Source: an uncultured Clostridia bacterium (GTDB lineage: Bacteria; Bacillota; Clostridia; Oscillospirales; CAG-382). From it: a stretch of DNA of 64,000 bases. Positions 7,750 through 15,886 of this stretch are shown here, piece after piece; within the stretch, counting starts at the first letter, position 1; each line of letters starts with the position of its first letter. A model generated the notes under the pieces. That model saw only the letters and a list, made by a program, of their open reading frames with translations. It had not been told where the DNA came from and did not search any database. Position numbers and translations under genes: made by a program. The DNA lies in NCBI GenBank assembly GCA_947630765.1, contig CANRIX010000010.1, positions 23,928-87,927 on the forward strand, in the 5' to 3' direction.

Positions 7750-8546
7750 CCGTTATTGCTCCCGTTCTCCTCGTAGATCCCGATACGGCGGAAGCGCTCG
7801 TAGCGTTCCTCCAGAAGCCGCTCGTCGGACAGCCCGCGCAGTTCGCTCAGGTCGCCCAGCAGCAGTTCCTTGATCTCGGCGCACATCTGGTCGAAATGGG
7901 CGAAGTCCTCCGGGATCACGCCCTCCGCCACGCCGAAGGAAACCATGTCCTCCGCCGTGATATGCAGGCAATCCGCCGCGTCCTGCACGCGGCCCGCGTC
8001 CTTCCACAGGATGCTCGCGCAGCCGTCCGGCGAAATGACCGAATAGACGGCGTTCTCGAGCATATACACCCGGTCCGCGACCGCCAGCGCCAGAGCGCCG
8101 CCGCTGCCGCCTTCCCCGATGACGACCGACAGGATCGGGGTCTTTAGCCCCATCATTTCAAACAGGTTTTCGGCAATCGCCTGCCCCTGTCCGCGTTCCT
8201 CGCCGTCCGCGCCGGGATGCGCGCCGAGCGTATCCACGATACAGACCACCGGGCGACCGAATTTCTCCGCCTGCTTCATCAGCCGCAGCGCCTTGCGGTA
8301 GCCCTCCGGCATGGGGCAGCCGAAATGCTTCTTCATGCGTTCCGCGAGGTCGCGCCCCTTGTCCATGGCGAGATAGGTGACGGGAATTTCCCCCAAATAG
8401 CCGATGCCGCCGAGGATGGCGGGATCGTCCGCGAACCTGCGGTCGCCGCAGAGTTCGACGCGCTCGGTGAACAGCGCTTCGACGAAATCGCGCCCCTTCG
8501 GGCGGCCGGATGCGCGCACCGCTTTCAATTTCTCGTAAGCAGTCAT
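7746..8546 (-). CDS. accA: acetyl-CoA carboxylase carboxyltransferase subunit alpha
   Basis: 266 residues. It forms, with AccD, the carboxyltransferase that moves CO2 from carboxybiotin to acetyl-CoA, making malonyl-CoA. Crotonase-fold motifs are visible: CIVDTLGAHPGADGEERGQ and VIGEGGSGGALALAVADRV. It is shorter than proteobacterial AccA because the N-terminal helical extension is reduced, as is common in Firmicutes. ATG 8546 follows GAAAGGAAGGG; a TTG one codon earlier is less likely. Coupled to the next gene by a 4-bp overlap. Confidence 0.95.
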   Translation of the reverse strand: MTAYEKLKAVRASGRPKGRDFVEALFTERVELCGDRRFADDPAILGGIGYLGEIPVTYLAMDKGRDLAERMKKHFGCPMPEGYRKALRLMKQAEKFGRPVVCIVDTLGAHPGADGEERGQGQAIAENLFEMMGLKTPILSVVIGEGGSGGALALAVADRVYMLENAVYSVISPDGCASILWKDAGRVQDAADCLHITAEDMVSFGVAEGVIPEDFAHFDQMCAEIKELLLGDLSELRGLSDERLLEERYERFRRIGIYEENGSNNG

Positions 8547-8592
8547 CAATACCCTTCCTTTCTATTCCCTCAAGCGAAGGCGAACCGAACCG

Positions 8593-9447
8593 TCAGCCGT
8601 CCGGGACGATCTCCTTCTGGTGCTGCCGGAGCAGCAGGGCGATGGTATCCCGCTGGGATTCCCGCGGGAGGATCTGATCGACGAACCCGTGGTCGAGCAG
8701 GAATTCCGAGGTCTGGAAGCCTTCCGGCAGTTCCGCGCCGGTGGTCTGTTCGATCACGCGGCGACCGGCAAAGCCGATAAGCGTTTTCGGTTCGGCGAGC
8801 GTGATGTCGCCCTCCATGGCGACGGACGCGGTCATGCCGCCGGTTGTCGGGTCGGTCAGCAGGGCGATGTAGAGCAGCCCCGCGTCGCTGTGACGGCGGA
8901 CGGCGCCGCTGCACTTCGCCATCTGCATGAGGGATACGATGCCCTCCTGCATCCGTGCGCCGCCGGAGCAGAGCACGCCGAGGACGGGAAGCCGGTTCTC
9001 CGTCGCGTACTCGAACAGGCGGGTGATCTTTTCGCCGACGGCGGAGCCCATGCTCGCCATGACGAAGCGGGAATCCATCGCGAACACCGCGCAGGGGTTC
9101 CCCTGCATCTGCATGACGCCGGAGACCGCCGCGCACTGTTCGCCGGTGGTCTGCTTGGCCTTTTCAAGCTTGCTTTGATACTCCGGGAAGTGCAGGAAAT
9201 CCGTAGAGGTCAGCGTTTCGTCCAGCTCCGCGAAACTGCCCTCGTCCGCGAGCAGCAGAATGCGGTCGCGGGCGGGTATGCGGACATATGCGCCGCAGTC
9301 CGGGCAGATATACCGGCGGGGGAACAGCTCGGAGCGCTTATGCGCCGCCTTGCACGCGGAGCAGCGCACCTCGAAGTCCGCGCCGGAGCCGGCGTGACCG
9401 GCGTCCGCCTGCGCGAACGCGACGGGGCGGGAATGTATCTGCATCAT
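8593..9447 (-). CDS. accD: acetyl-CoA carboxylase carboxyltransferase subunit beta
   Basis: 284 residues from ATG 9447. The N-terminal zinc ribbon is CSAC then CPDC at about residues 29-51; the rest is the carboxyltransferase domain (GVLCSGGARMQEG, DPTTGGMTASVAMEGD). It pairs with AccA immediately downstream (46 bp). In many Clostridia accC comes just before accD; here fabZ does, and no biotin carboxylase or BCCP gene is found in the window. Start is slightly uncertain (two consecutive ATG codons; AAAGGA 12 bp upstream). Confidence 0.95.
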   Translation of the reverse strand: MMQIHSRPVAFAQADAGHAGSGADFEVRCSACKAAHKRSELFPRRYICPDCGAYVRIPARDRILLLADEGSFAELDETLTSTDFLHFPEYQSKLEKAKQTTGEQCAAVSGVMQMQGNPCAVFAMDSRFVMASMGSAVGEKITRLFEYATENRLPVLGVLCSGGARMQEGIVSLMQMAKCSGAVRRHSDAGLLYIALLTDPTTGGMTASVAMEGDITLAEPKTLIGFAGRRVIEQTTGAELPEGFQTSEFLLDHGFVDQILPRESQRDTIALLLRQHQKEIVPDG

Positions 9448-9495
9448 ACCATATACCAATCCTTTCTTGCAAAACTGATCGGCGCAGGGGAGGGG

Positions 9496-9927
9496 TCAGC
9501 CCTTTTTCTCCTCTGCGGGGAACACGGCGAAGGAGAAGGAGGCGCTGACGCTCAGCTCCCCGTCCACTTTCCCGGTCCCTTTCGCCCAATAAAAGGGCGG
9601 TTTTTGCTTTTCGATCACGCATTCGGTCTCCAGCACGTCCCCCGGACGCACCGCACGCTTGAAGCGCACGCCGTCGAGTCCGGTCAGCACCGTGCGGACG
9701 GGACCGCTGATGCTGTCCCCCAGCAGGACGCACGCCGATTGCGCCAAAATCTCGCACAGGATCACCCCCGGCACGATCGGGTCGCCCGGGAAATGCCCTT
9801 GCAGGAAGAATTCCTCCGGGCGAATTTGTTTTTTGCCCAGCGCCTTGCCGTCGCGGACTTCCGCTTCGTCCAGAAGCAGCATCCCGTCCCGGTGGGGGAG
9901 CAGGGTCATCAGTTCCTCCCGGTTCAT
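9496..9927 (-). CDS. fabZ: 3-hydroxyacyl-ACP dehydratase FabZ
   Basis: 143 residues, hot-dog fold. It dehydrates 3-hydroxyacyl-ACP in each elongation round. The catalytic His45 lies in GHFPGDPIVPGV and the catalytic Glu59 in CEILAQ. Its ATG overlaps the fabF stop by 4 bp (ATGA). Confidence 0.95.
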   Translation of the reverse strand: MNREELMTLLPHRDGMLLLDEAEVRDGKALGKKQIRPEEFFLQGHFPGDPIVPGVILCEILAQSACVLLGDSISGPVRTVLTGLDGVRFKRAVRPGDVLETECVIEKQKPPFYWAKGTGKVDGELSVSASFSFAVFPAEEKKG

Positions 9928-11156
9928 TGCGGCGCCTTCTTGAGGACCAGGCAGGTGTTATGCCCGCCGAAGCCGAGCGAGGTGGACACCGCCGTGTCGA
10001 TCGGGGTGTGCAGCGCCGTGTTCGGGGTATAGTTCAGATCCAGCTCCGGGTCGGGGGAGGTCAGGTGGATGGTCGGCGGGACGAGGTCCTCCTGCAGCGC
10101 GAGCACGCAGGCGAGCAGTTCTGCCGTGCCGGCGGCGCCGAGCATATGACCTGTCATGGACTTGGTGGAGCTGATGTGCAGGTCCTTCGCGCCCTCGCCG
10201 AAGTAGGATTTGAACGCGAGCGTTTCGACCTTGTCGTTGAGTTTCGTGCCGGTGCCGTGGGCGTTGACGTAGGTGCGAGCCGGGTCGTATGCCACGCCGT
10301 CCATCGCCATGGCGATGGCGCGAATGGTCTGCTTGGCTTCGGGGTCGGGCGCGGTGACGTGGTGCGCGTCGCAGGTCGCGCCGTAGCCGCAGACTTCCGC
10401 GTAGATCTTCGCGCCGCGTGCGACGGCGTGCTCATATTCTTCGAGGACGACCATCGCGGCGCCTTCGCCGAGCACGAATCCGCCGCGGCGGCTGTCGAAC
10501 GGCAGGGAAGCCGCTTCCGGGTCCTGCGACTGCGAGAGCGCCATGCAGTTGATGAATCCCGCGATGGCGAGCGGATTGACCGCCGCTTCGCTGCCGCCGC
10601 AGATGGCGGCGGTCAGGTACCCGTCGCGGATGGCGCGGAACGCTTCACCGACGGCGGTCGAACCGGTCGCGCAGGCGGTCGAAAGGTTCATCGCCGCACC
10701 GTGCGCCCCGAACCGAATGGCGATCTGCCCGGCGGCGATATTGATGATCATCTTCGGCACGAAATGCGGGCTGACCATCTTCGGACCGCCCTCGAGCAGC
10801 TTCTTGTTCTCCTCACAGATGGTGTTGATGCCGCCCACGCCGGACCCGGCGTAGACGCCGAGCTCGTCCCGGTCGATCCCGTCGAGGATCTTGCTGTCAT
10901 CGACCGCTTCCTGCGCCGCACACACCGCGTACTGCACATACAGGTCGGTCTTCCGGCGGGTCAGCAGGTCGAAGCAGGCGGACGGGTCGAAGTCCTTGAC
11001 CTCCGCCGCCACCTTGCACTTGAAATCGGTCGAATCGAACCGGGTCAGCGGTCCGACGCCGTTCTTCCCGGTCCGAAGCCCTTCAAAATACGAGGGAACG
11101 TCGTTTCCGATGGGCGTTACCGCCCCCATTCCCGTGATAACTACGCGTTTTGGCAT
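9924..11156 (-). CDS. fabF: beta-ketoacyl-ACP synthase II
   Basis: 410 residues, normal length. It condenses malonyl-ACP with acyl-ACP. The nucleophile is Cys162 in NLSTACATGS; the two catalytic histidines are in NAHGTGT and GHMLGAAG. ATG 11156 begins the family-typical MPKRVVITGMG. Only elongating synthase in the cluster; the initiating synthase FabH is not in the window. Confidence 0.96.
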   Translation of the reverse strand: MPKRVVITGMGAVTPIGNDVPSYFEGLRTGKNGVGPLTRFDSTDFKCKVAAEVKDFDPSACFDLLTRRKTDLYVQYAVCAAQEAVDDSKILDGIDRDELGVYAGSGVGGINTICEENKKLLEGGPKMVSPHFVPKMIINIAAGQIAIRFGAHGAAMNLSTACATGSTAVGEAFRAIRDGYLTAAICGGSEAAVNPLAIAGFINCMALSQSQDPEAASLPFDSRRGGFVLGEGAAMVVLEEYEHAVARGAKIYAEVCGYGATCDAHHVTAPDPEAKQTIRAIAMAMDGVAYDPARTYVNAHGTGTKLNDKVETLAFKSYFGEGAKDLHISSTKSMTGHMLGAAGTAELLACVLALQEDLVPPTIHLTSPDPELDLNYTPNTALHTPIDTAVSTSLGFGGHNTCLVLKKAPQ

Positions 11157-11193
11157 GAAAATTCCTATCCTTTCTGTTCGGATACACCTTCCG

Positions 11194-11928
11194 TTACATC
11201 GCCAGCCCGCCGTCGATGCGGACGGTTTCGCCGGTGATGTAATCCGCGTCCGGGGACGCGAGGAAGGTGACCAGCTTTGCGACCTCGGCGGGCTTGGCAA
11301 ACCGCTTGAGCGGAATGTTGTCCGTCAGGGGCGTGCTCGCCGCGAGGTTCGCCGTCATGTCGGTTTCGACGAAACCGGGCGCGACCGCGTTGCAGGTGAT
11401 CCCGCGGGGCGCAAGCTCCCGGGCGAGGGACTTCGTCAGTCCGATCAGCCCCGCCTTCGCGGCGGCGTAATTGCACTGCCCCGCGTTCCCCATCAGCCCG
11501 GAAACCGAGGAAATGTTGATGATCTTCCCGCTCCGCTTCTTCACCATGACCGGGACGACCTGCTTTGCGCAGTAGAACGCCCCCCGCAGGTTGACCGAAA
11601 GCACGCGGTCGAAGTCCTCCTCCTTCATCAGCATCGCCAGCTTGTCACAGGTGATCCCGGCGTTGTTGACGAGGATGTCCACCGTCCCGAAGGACGCGAG
11701 GAGGGTCTTGAACGTCTCCCGCACGGCGTCGGCGTCCGAAACGTCGCAGGCATACGCTTCCGCACGGACGCTCTGCTCCTTCAGCAGGGAAAGCGTTTCC
11801 CCGGCGGCTTGTGCGTTGCCCGCGTACAGGAATGCGACGTCCGCCCCGCGACGCGCGAACTCTACGCAGATCTCCCGCCCGATCCCGCGCGACCCGCCGG
11901 TGACGACGGCGACCTTGCCCTCAAACAT
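11194..11928 (-). CDS. fabG: 3-oxoacyl-ACP reductase
   Basis: 244 residues, short-chain dehydrogenase. NADPH-binding TGGSRGIG at residues 10-17, NNAG at 88-91, catalytic Ser141, Tyr154 and Lys158 (YAAAK). It reduces 3-ketoacyl-ACP. The start overlaps fabD by 8 bp. Confidence 0.96.
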   Translation of the reverse strand: MFEGKVAVVTGGSRGIGREICVEFARRGADVAFLYAGNAQAAGETLSLLKEQSVRAEAYACDVSDADAVRETFKTLLASFGTVDILVNNAGITCDKLAMLMKEEDFDRVLSVNLRGAFYCAKQVVPVMVKKRSGKIINISSVSGLMGNAGQCNYAAAKAGLIGLTKSLARELAPRGITCNAVAPGFVETDMTANLAASTPLTDNIPLKRFAKPAEVAKLVTFLASPDADYITGETVRIDGGLAM

Positions 11929-12841
11929 GGCTGCCCACCTCGTCCGCGACCTTCGCGCAGTCCTCCGCCGTTTCGGCGGTATAGACCTTCGCATCCGGCA
12001 GGATGCGGGTGACGAGCTTCGCGAGCACGTTCCCCACGCCGGTCTCGACGAACGTGTCGAAGCCGTCCGCCGCCATGCGCAGGATGGTCTGCTCCCAGCG
12101 GACCGGGTGGTTCATCTGCCGGCTCAGCGTGTCGGCGACCGGCCCCGCGTACGGGGACGCGTCGTAATTGGCGTATACGGGCAGGCGCGGGGAGGCAAAG
12201 TTTGTCTTTTGCAGGACGTCCGCAAATTGCTTCGCGGCGTTGTCCATGAACGGCGAATGGAAGCCGCCCGCCACCTTCAGCGGCAGGGCGCGACCGCCCG
12301 CCTGCTTGACGCGCTCGGAGAACGCCGCAAGCTGACTTTCTTCTCCCGCGACCGACAGATTGCCGGCGGAATTATAGTTGACCGGGTAGACCTCGTCGAA
12401 TTCCGCGCAGAGGCGTTCCACCGTCTCGTTGTCCAATTTGATGACCGCGACCATGGAGCTTTTCCGCTTCCGCGTGGCCTGTCCCATCAGTTCGCCCCGC
12501 CGGACGGTCAGCGAAAAGCCTTCCGCCGGGTCGATCGCACCGGCAAACGCCAACGCGGGCAGTTCGCCGAGAGAAAAACCCGCCACGCCCGCCGGACGGA
12601 CCCCCGCTTCCGCAAGCACGGCGGCGGGCGCGAAATCGGCGAGATACAGACAGGGCTGCGTGTTTTCGGTTGCGCGGAGGGTTTCCGCGTCGCCCTCGAA
12701 CATCTGGGCGAGTGTGCCGCTCCGCAGCTGCTCCGCGCGGTCGAACAGGGCGCGCACGGAGGCGTTTTGCTCATACAGATCCTTCGCCATGCCGGGGTGC
12801 TGTGCGCCCTGGCCGGAGAAGAGGAATGCGATTTTAGCCAT
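11921..12841 (-). CDS. fabD: malonyl-CoA:ACP transacylase
   Basis: 306 residues. GQGAQ at residues 10-14 and the nucleophile Ser90 in AGFSLGE. The residue before the serine is Phe rather than the His or Leu seen in most homologues, a mild variation. It loads malonyl groups on ACP. ATG 12841 is preceded by AAAGGACTGACTTCC; the gap to fabK is 5 bp. Confidence 0.95.
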   Translation of the reverse strand: MAKIAFLFSGQGAQHPGMAKDLYEQNASVRALFDRAEQLRSGTLAQMFEGDAETLRATENTQPCLYLADFAPAAVLAEAGVRPAGVAGFSLGELPALAFAGAIDPAEGFSLTVRRGELMGQATRKRKSSMVAVIKLDNETVERLCAEFDEVYPVNYNSAGNLSVAGEESQLAAFSERVKQAGGRALPLKVAGGFHSPFMDNAAKQFADVLQKTNFASPRLPVYANYDASPYAGPVADTLSRQMNHPVRWEQTILRMAADGFDTFVETGVGNVLAKLVTRILPDAKVYTAETAEDCAKVADEVGSHV

Positions 12842-12846
12842 GGAAG

Positions 12847-13791
12847 TCAGTCCTTTCCGCGCGAGCCGGTCAACAGGGCGTCGCATTGTTCGCAGACCTC
12901 GCGCAGGATCTCCGCCGCAGGCTGTTCCTTCCGAACGAGCCCGGAAATCTGCCCGGCGAGGAAGCTGCCGTTCTTCGTGTCGCCCTCTACGGCGGCGAGA
13001 CGCAGTGCGCCGACACCGAGGTCCGCGACGTCCTCCGCCGTTGTCTCCGGCTGGTATTCCACCTGCAGGAAGTGACGGCTGAACGGGTTTTTCAGGCAGC
13101 GGCAGGTGTTTCCGCCGAACCGTCTGCCGGTTGTGGTCGTGGAGACGTCCGTGGCGCGAAGAACCATGTCCTTATAGTTTTGATGTACGCCGCACTCCGT
13201 CGCGACCAGGAAACGGGTACCCATCTGGATCCCGCAGGCGCCGAGCATGAAGGCAGCGGCCATTCCGCGCCCGTCGGCGATCCCGCCGGCGGCAAGCACC
13301 GGGACCTTGACCGCGTCGCACACCTGCGGCACCAGCGCCATGGTCGTCAATTCGCCGATATGTCCGCCGGACTCCTGCCCTTCCGCGATCACCGCGTCCG
13401 CGCCTGCCCGCTCCGCCATGACGGCGGACGCGACCGAAGCGACGACGGGCAGTACGGTGATCCCCGCCGCTTTCCAGGCGGGGAGGAACTTCGCCGGAGA
13501 GCCGGCGCCGGTCGTGACGACGGGGACCTTCTCGTCGATCACCGCCTGCGCGACTTCCTCCGCGTGCGGACTCATCAGCATGACGTTCACGCCGAACGGA
13601 CGGTCCGTCAGCGAACGGGCGAGGCGGATCTGCTCCTTGAGGTAGTCCGCCCCGGCGTTCATCGCCGAAATGATGCCCAGTCCGCCGCCTTCCGAGACGG
13701 CCGCGGCGAGCTTCCCGTCCGAGATCCACGCCATCCCGCCCTGCAGGACGGGATAGCGGATATGCAGCAGCTCACAGAGCGGGGAATTCAT
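12847..13791 (-). CDS. fabK: enoyl-ACP reductase II (FMN-dependent FabK)
   Basis: 314 residues, nitronate-monooxygenase-like TIM barrel. It carries out the last reduction of each elongation cycle using FMN. Family signatures include PVLQGGMAWIS at the N-terminus, GQESGGHIG near residue 140 (with the catalytic His), and AAGGIADGRG. The use of FabK instead of FabI is typical of Clostridia and streptococci. Its start overlaps the acpP stop by one base. Confidence 0.95.
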   Translation of the reverse strand: MNSPLCELLHIRYPVLQGGMAWISDGKLAAAVSEGGGLGIISAMNAGADYLKEQIRLARSLTDRPFGVNVMLMSPHAEEVAQAVIDEKVPVVTTGAGSPAKFLPAWKAAGITVLPVVASVASAVMAERAGADAVIAEGQESGGHIGELTTMALVPQVCDAVKVPVLAAGGIADGRGMAAAFMLGACGIQMGTRFLVATECGVHQNYKDMVLRATDVSTTTTGRRFGGNTCRCLKNPFSRHFLQVEYQPETTAEDVADLGVGALRLAAVEGDTKNGSFLAGQISGLVRKEQPAAEILREVCEQCDALLTGSRGKD

Positions 13792-14021
13792 TATGATCCC
13801 TTCTTCTGCAGCTCTTCGATCTTTTCGACCAGCGAGCCGACCGTCTTGATGGACGGGTCCGCTTCGATGGACACGCCGAATTCCGTTTCAACGTTCATCA
13901 GCATTTCCGCAAAATCCAGGGAGTCCAGACCGAGCGCGGAAAATTCGGATTCCGCCGTGATTTCTTCCGCCGGGACGCCCAGCTTTTCCGCAAGCATTTC
14001 CTGCACTTTTTCGAGTACCAT
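13791..14021 (-). CDS. acpP: acyl carrier protein
   Basis: 76 residues, acidic. The phosphopantetheine attachment serine is Ser34 in GLDSLDFAE. It is the first enzyme-pathway gene of the fatty-acid operon after the MarR regulator (26-bp gap), with GAAGGAGAA before the ATG. Confidence 0.96.
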   Translation of the reverse strand: MVLEKVQEMLAEKLGVPAEEITAESEFSALGLDSLDFAEMLMNVETEFGVSIEADPSIKTVGSLVEKIEELQKKGS

Positions 14022-14047
14022 GTTTCATTCTCCTTCGTGGTGGTGTT

Positions 14048-14551
14048 TTATATACTTTCTTTTTTCGATTTCAGCTCCGCACGGGTCAGCCGGTTGTATT
14101 CCTCGAACCGTGCGCAGAGTTTTTCGAGGGTGCTGTACATGATTTCCAGCTCCTCGTCGGTGATCCCCTCCCGCAGGAATGCCTGCGCTTCCCGGACGTG
14201 CTGCTTGACGATGCCGCCGACGCGCCGCCCTTCCTCCGTCAGGGTCAGCTTGCTGCCGTACCGCCGCTTGCCTTCCGCCACACGCGGACAGGTGATCAGC
14301 CGCTTGGCGCTCAGCGAGCGCAGACTGCGCGAGATCAGGGACCGGTCGAGCATACAGACGCGGGAGAGCTGCTCCGCCGAAAGCCCGTCCGGGTTGTCGT
14401 AAAACAGGTACATGACCAGCACTTCGCCGTTCTTGAGGTTAAGGGGTCTTGCCCGAAGGGACTTCGCCCGTTCGAGGTTCTTTTGCAGGGTCGTCAGAGA
14501 ATTGGAAATGCGCAGAAAACTGCTGATGACGACGCCTTCCCGTTCGATCAC
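14048..14551 (-). CDS. MarR family regulator of fatty-acid synthesis (FabT-like)
   Basis: 167 residues from GTG 14551, chosen because AAAGGAGGGG ends 5 bp before it; the frame extends further to TTG 14611 but that triplet lies inside the likely operator. Winged-helix region about residues 45-115 (SAEQLSRVCMLDRSLISRSLRSL, then a wing TCPRVAEGKRRYGSKL). Its place at the head of a fabK-type operon matches FabT of streptococci, which represses fab genes with long-chain acyl-ACP as corepressor. That role is inferred from position. Confidence 0.8.
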   Translation of the reverse strand: MIEREGVVISSFLRISNSLTTLQKNLERAKSLRARPLNLKNGEVLVMYLFYDNPDGLSAEQLSRVCMLDRSLISRSLRSLSAKRLITCPRVAEGKRRYGSKLTLTEEGRRVGGIVKQHVREAQAFLREGITDEELEIMYSTLEKLCARFEEYNRLTRAELKSKKESI

Positions 14552-14599
14552 GACAACCCCTCCTTTCAGACGCGCCTTCGCGCCGTTTTTCGTCAAATG

Positions 14600-14611
14600 T
14601 TGACCAGTCAA
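14600..14611. promoter_or_regulatory. candidate FabT-like operator
   Basis: TTGAC-CA-GTCAA inverted repeat just downstream of the promoter, in the leader of the regulator; a second half-site (GTCAA at 14592-14596) is adjacent. Confidence 0.45.
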
Positions 14612-14627
14612 TTTCCCTTACCGGCAC

Positions 14628-14656
14628 AGTATAGCACAGGAAATGGGATTTGTCAA
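14628..14656 (-). promoter_or_regulatory. sigma-A promoter of the fatty-acid operon
   Basis: Minus-strand consensus TTGACA (14656-14651), 17-bp spacer, TATACT (14633-14628). No other clear promoter is seen inside the operon down to 6061. Confidence 0.8.
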
Positions 14657-14773
14657 TATCTTTTGCGGAAGTTTTTTCGAGTTTGGGGGGCAAATGCAAT
14701 CGCGTCGTCGCCAGCGACTTCGTCGCCGCGTCGCCTTGCTCTGCCTTTTCCCCCCAAATACCCCCCTTTGATC

Positions 14774-14865
14774 GAAAACCGGCTCGGCTTGCGCCAATTC
14801 TGACGCCGCCTTCGCCGGTTTTCTCTTGAGGTGGCCCCTATGCTCCGAACACAATGTGTTCGGAG
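14774..14865. repeat. structured intergenic repeat, copy 1, with adjoining hairpin
   Basis: 14774-14833 matches 19029-19088 at 52 of 60 positions. The ends GAAAACCGGC and GCCGGTTTTC are inverted repeats that close a long hairpin. Ten bp beyond it an 11-bp perfect stem (14843-14853 with 14855-14865) follows. Upstream, 14680-14756 carries G-rich and C-rich inverted tracts. The 372 bp between the fab promoter and the first XRE gene hold only these structures and no gene. Confidence 0.6.
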
Positions 14866-14983
14866 CCAGCGGCAGCATGTCCGCTTACGGGGCGATATTT
14901 TATTGTATTTTTGCTTCCGACCAACGCCCGTTTCGCCTGCGCCCATGACGAAAAAGCCGGCGGTCAAAAGCGCTCCCGCCGGT

Positions 14984-15193
14984 TCACGACCGCTCGACCA
15001 ACCCCAGCAAATAGTCCGTGCTGACGCCAAAAAACTTCGCCAGCTTCGGAAGCAATTCCAGATTCGGACAAACCCCTTCCCGCTCCCAGCGGCTGACCGC
15101 CTGCGGCGTGACGCCGAGAAAATCCGCCAACCGTTCCTGCGTGACCTGTTTTTCCGTCCGCAGCTCCCGGATGCGCTCCCCGATCGTTGCCAT
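14984..15193 (-). CDS. small XRE family DNA-binding protein
   Basis: 69 residues, essentially one Cro/CI helix-turn-helix (residues 8-62; TQERLADFLGVTPQAVSRWERE as recognition region). GGAGGGAACGGC precedes ATG 15193. Transcribed away from a second XRE gene at 15478. Two near-identical 11-bp segments (CGCACAGTATA at 15268 and CACACAGTATA at 15335) lie upstream and could be its operators. Target genes unknown. Confidence 0.75.
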   Translation of the reverse strand: MATIGERIRELRTEKQVTQERLADFLGVTPQAVSRWEREGVCPNLELLPKLAKFFGVSTDYLLGLVERS

Positions 15194-15477
15194 GCCGTTC
15201 CCTCCTTATCCGTCCCGCTTTCGTTTTTCCGTTTTGCATGTATGCGCCCTTTCGTTTTGGTACCCTACGCACAGTATAAACCGGAAGGATACCAGAGAGT
15301 CAAGGGTTTTTTGCAATTCTTTCAAAATACAGTACACACAGTATACAACAGATTTCTGCATTTGTCAACAGCAATAGATAAAATTTAATCTATAAGTATC
15401 TTATTTTTTGCATAAAACCATGTATACTGACATTGAGGACATACAAAATTGAAGGAAGCGGACGGGAGGAGAAAGCG

Positions 15478-15819
15478 ATGAAGTATGCGGTGGACTATCG
15501 CCTGATCGGGGGAAGGATCCGGGAAAAGCGAAAGCAGAACCACCTTACGCAGGAGCGGCTTGCCGAGTATTTGGGGGTTTCTGTCGGGTATGTGAGCCAG
15601 GTCGAGCGGGGGGTCACCAAGATCAGTTTGGAATTGCTTTCGGCGGTCGCGTCGCTGCTTTCCTGCGACCCGGGGGAACTGATCACCGGCAGTGCGACGG
15701 CCTCCGAAGCCTATTTGCGAACGGAGCTGCTCGAGCAGGTTTCGCGTCTGACCGACCGGGAAAGGCGTTTGGTCCTCTCGTTTGTCCGCTGGCTGGCGGA
15801 AAACCGGGAAACGTCATAA
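15478..15819 (+). CDS. XRE family transcriptional regulator
   Basis: 113 residues. Helix-turn-helix at about residues 9-65 (RLAEYLGVSVGYVSQVERG), followed by a helical C-terminal tail of about 45 residues. ATG 15478 is preceded by GGGAGGAGAAAGCG. It is divergent from the smaller XRE gene across 284 bp of AT-rich DNA containing a TATACT at 15423-15428 without a clear -35. Followed by a strong terminator, so it is monocistronic. Function unknown. Confidence 0.8.
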   Translation: MKYAVDYRLIGGRIREKRKQNHLTQERLAEYLGVSVGYVSQVERGVTKISLELLSAVASLLSCDPGELITGSATASEAYLRTELLEQVSRLTDRERRLVLSFVRWLAENRETS

Positions 15820-15831
15820 GGAATTGCATAG

Positions 15832-15878
15832 AAAAACGGTTCCGCGCCCCGTTTGCGGGGGATACGGAACCGTTTTTT
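15832..15878. terminator. bidirectional terminator between XRE gene and aminotransferase
   Basis: Stem of 13 bp (15832-15844 with 15865-15877), A-run on the left and T-run on the right; a second inner GC stem lies in the loop. It serves the two convergent genes. Confidence 0.85.
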
Positions 15879-15886
15879 GCCGTTTG

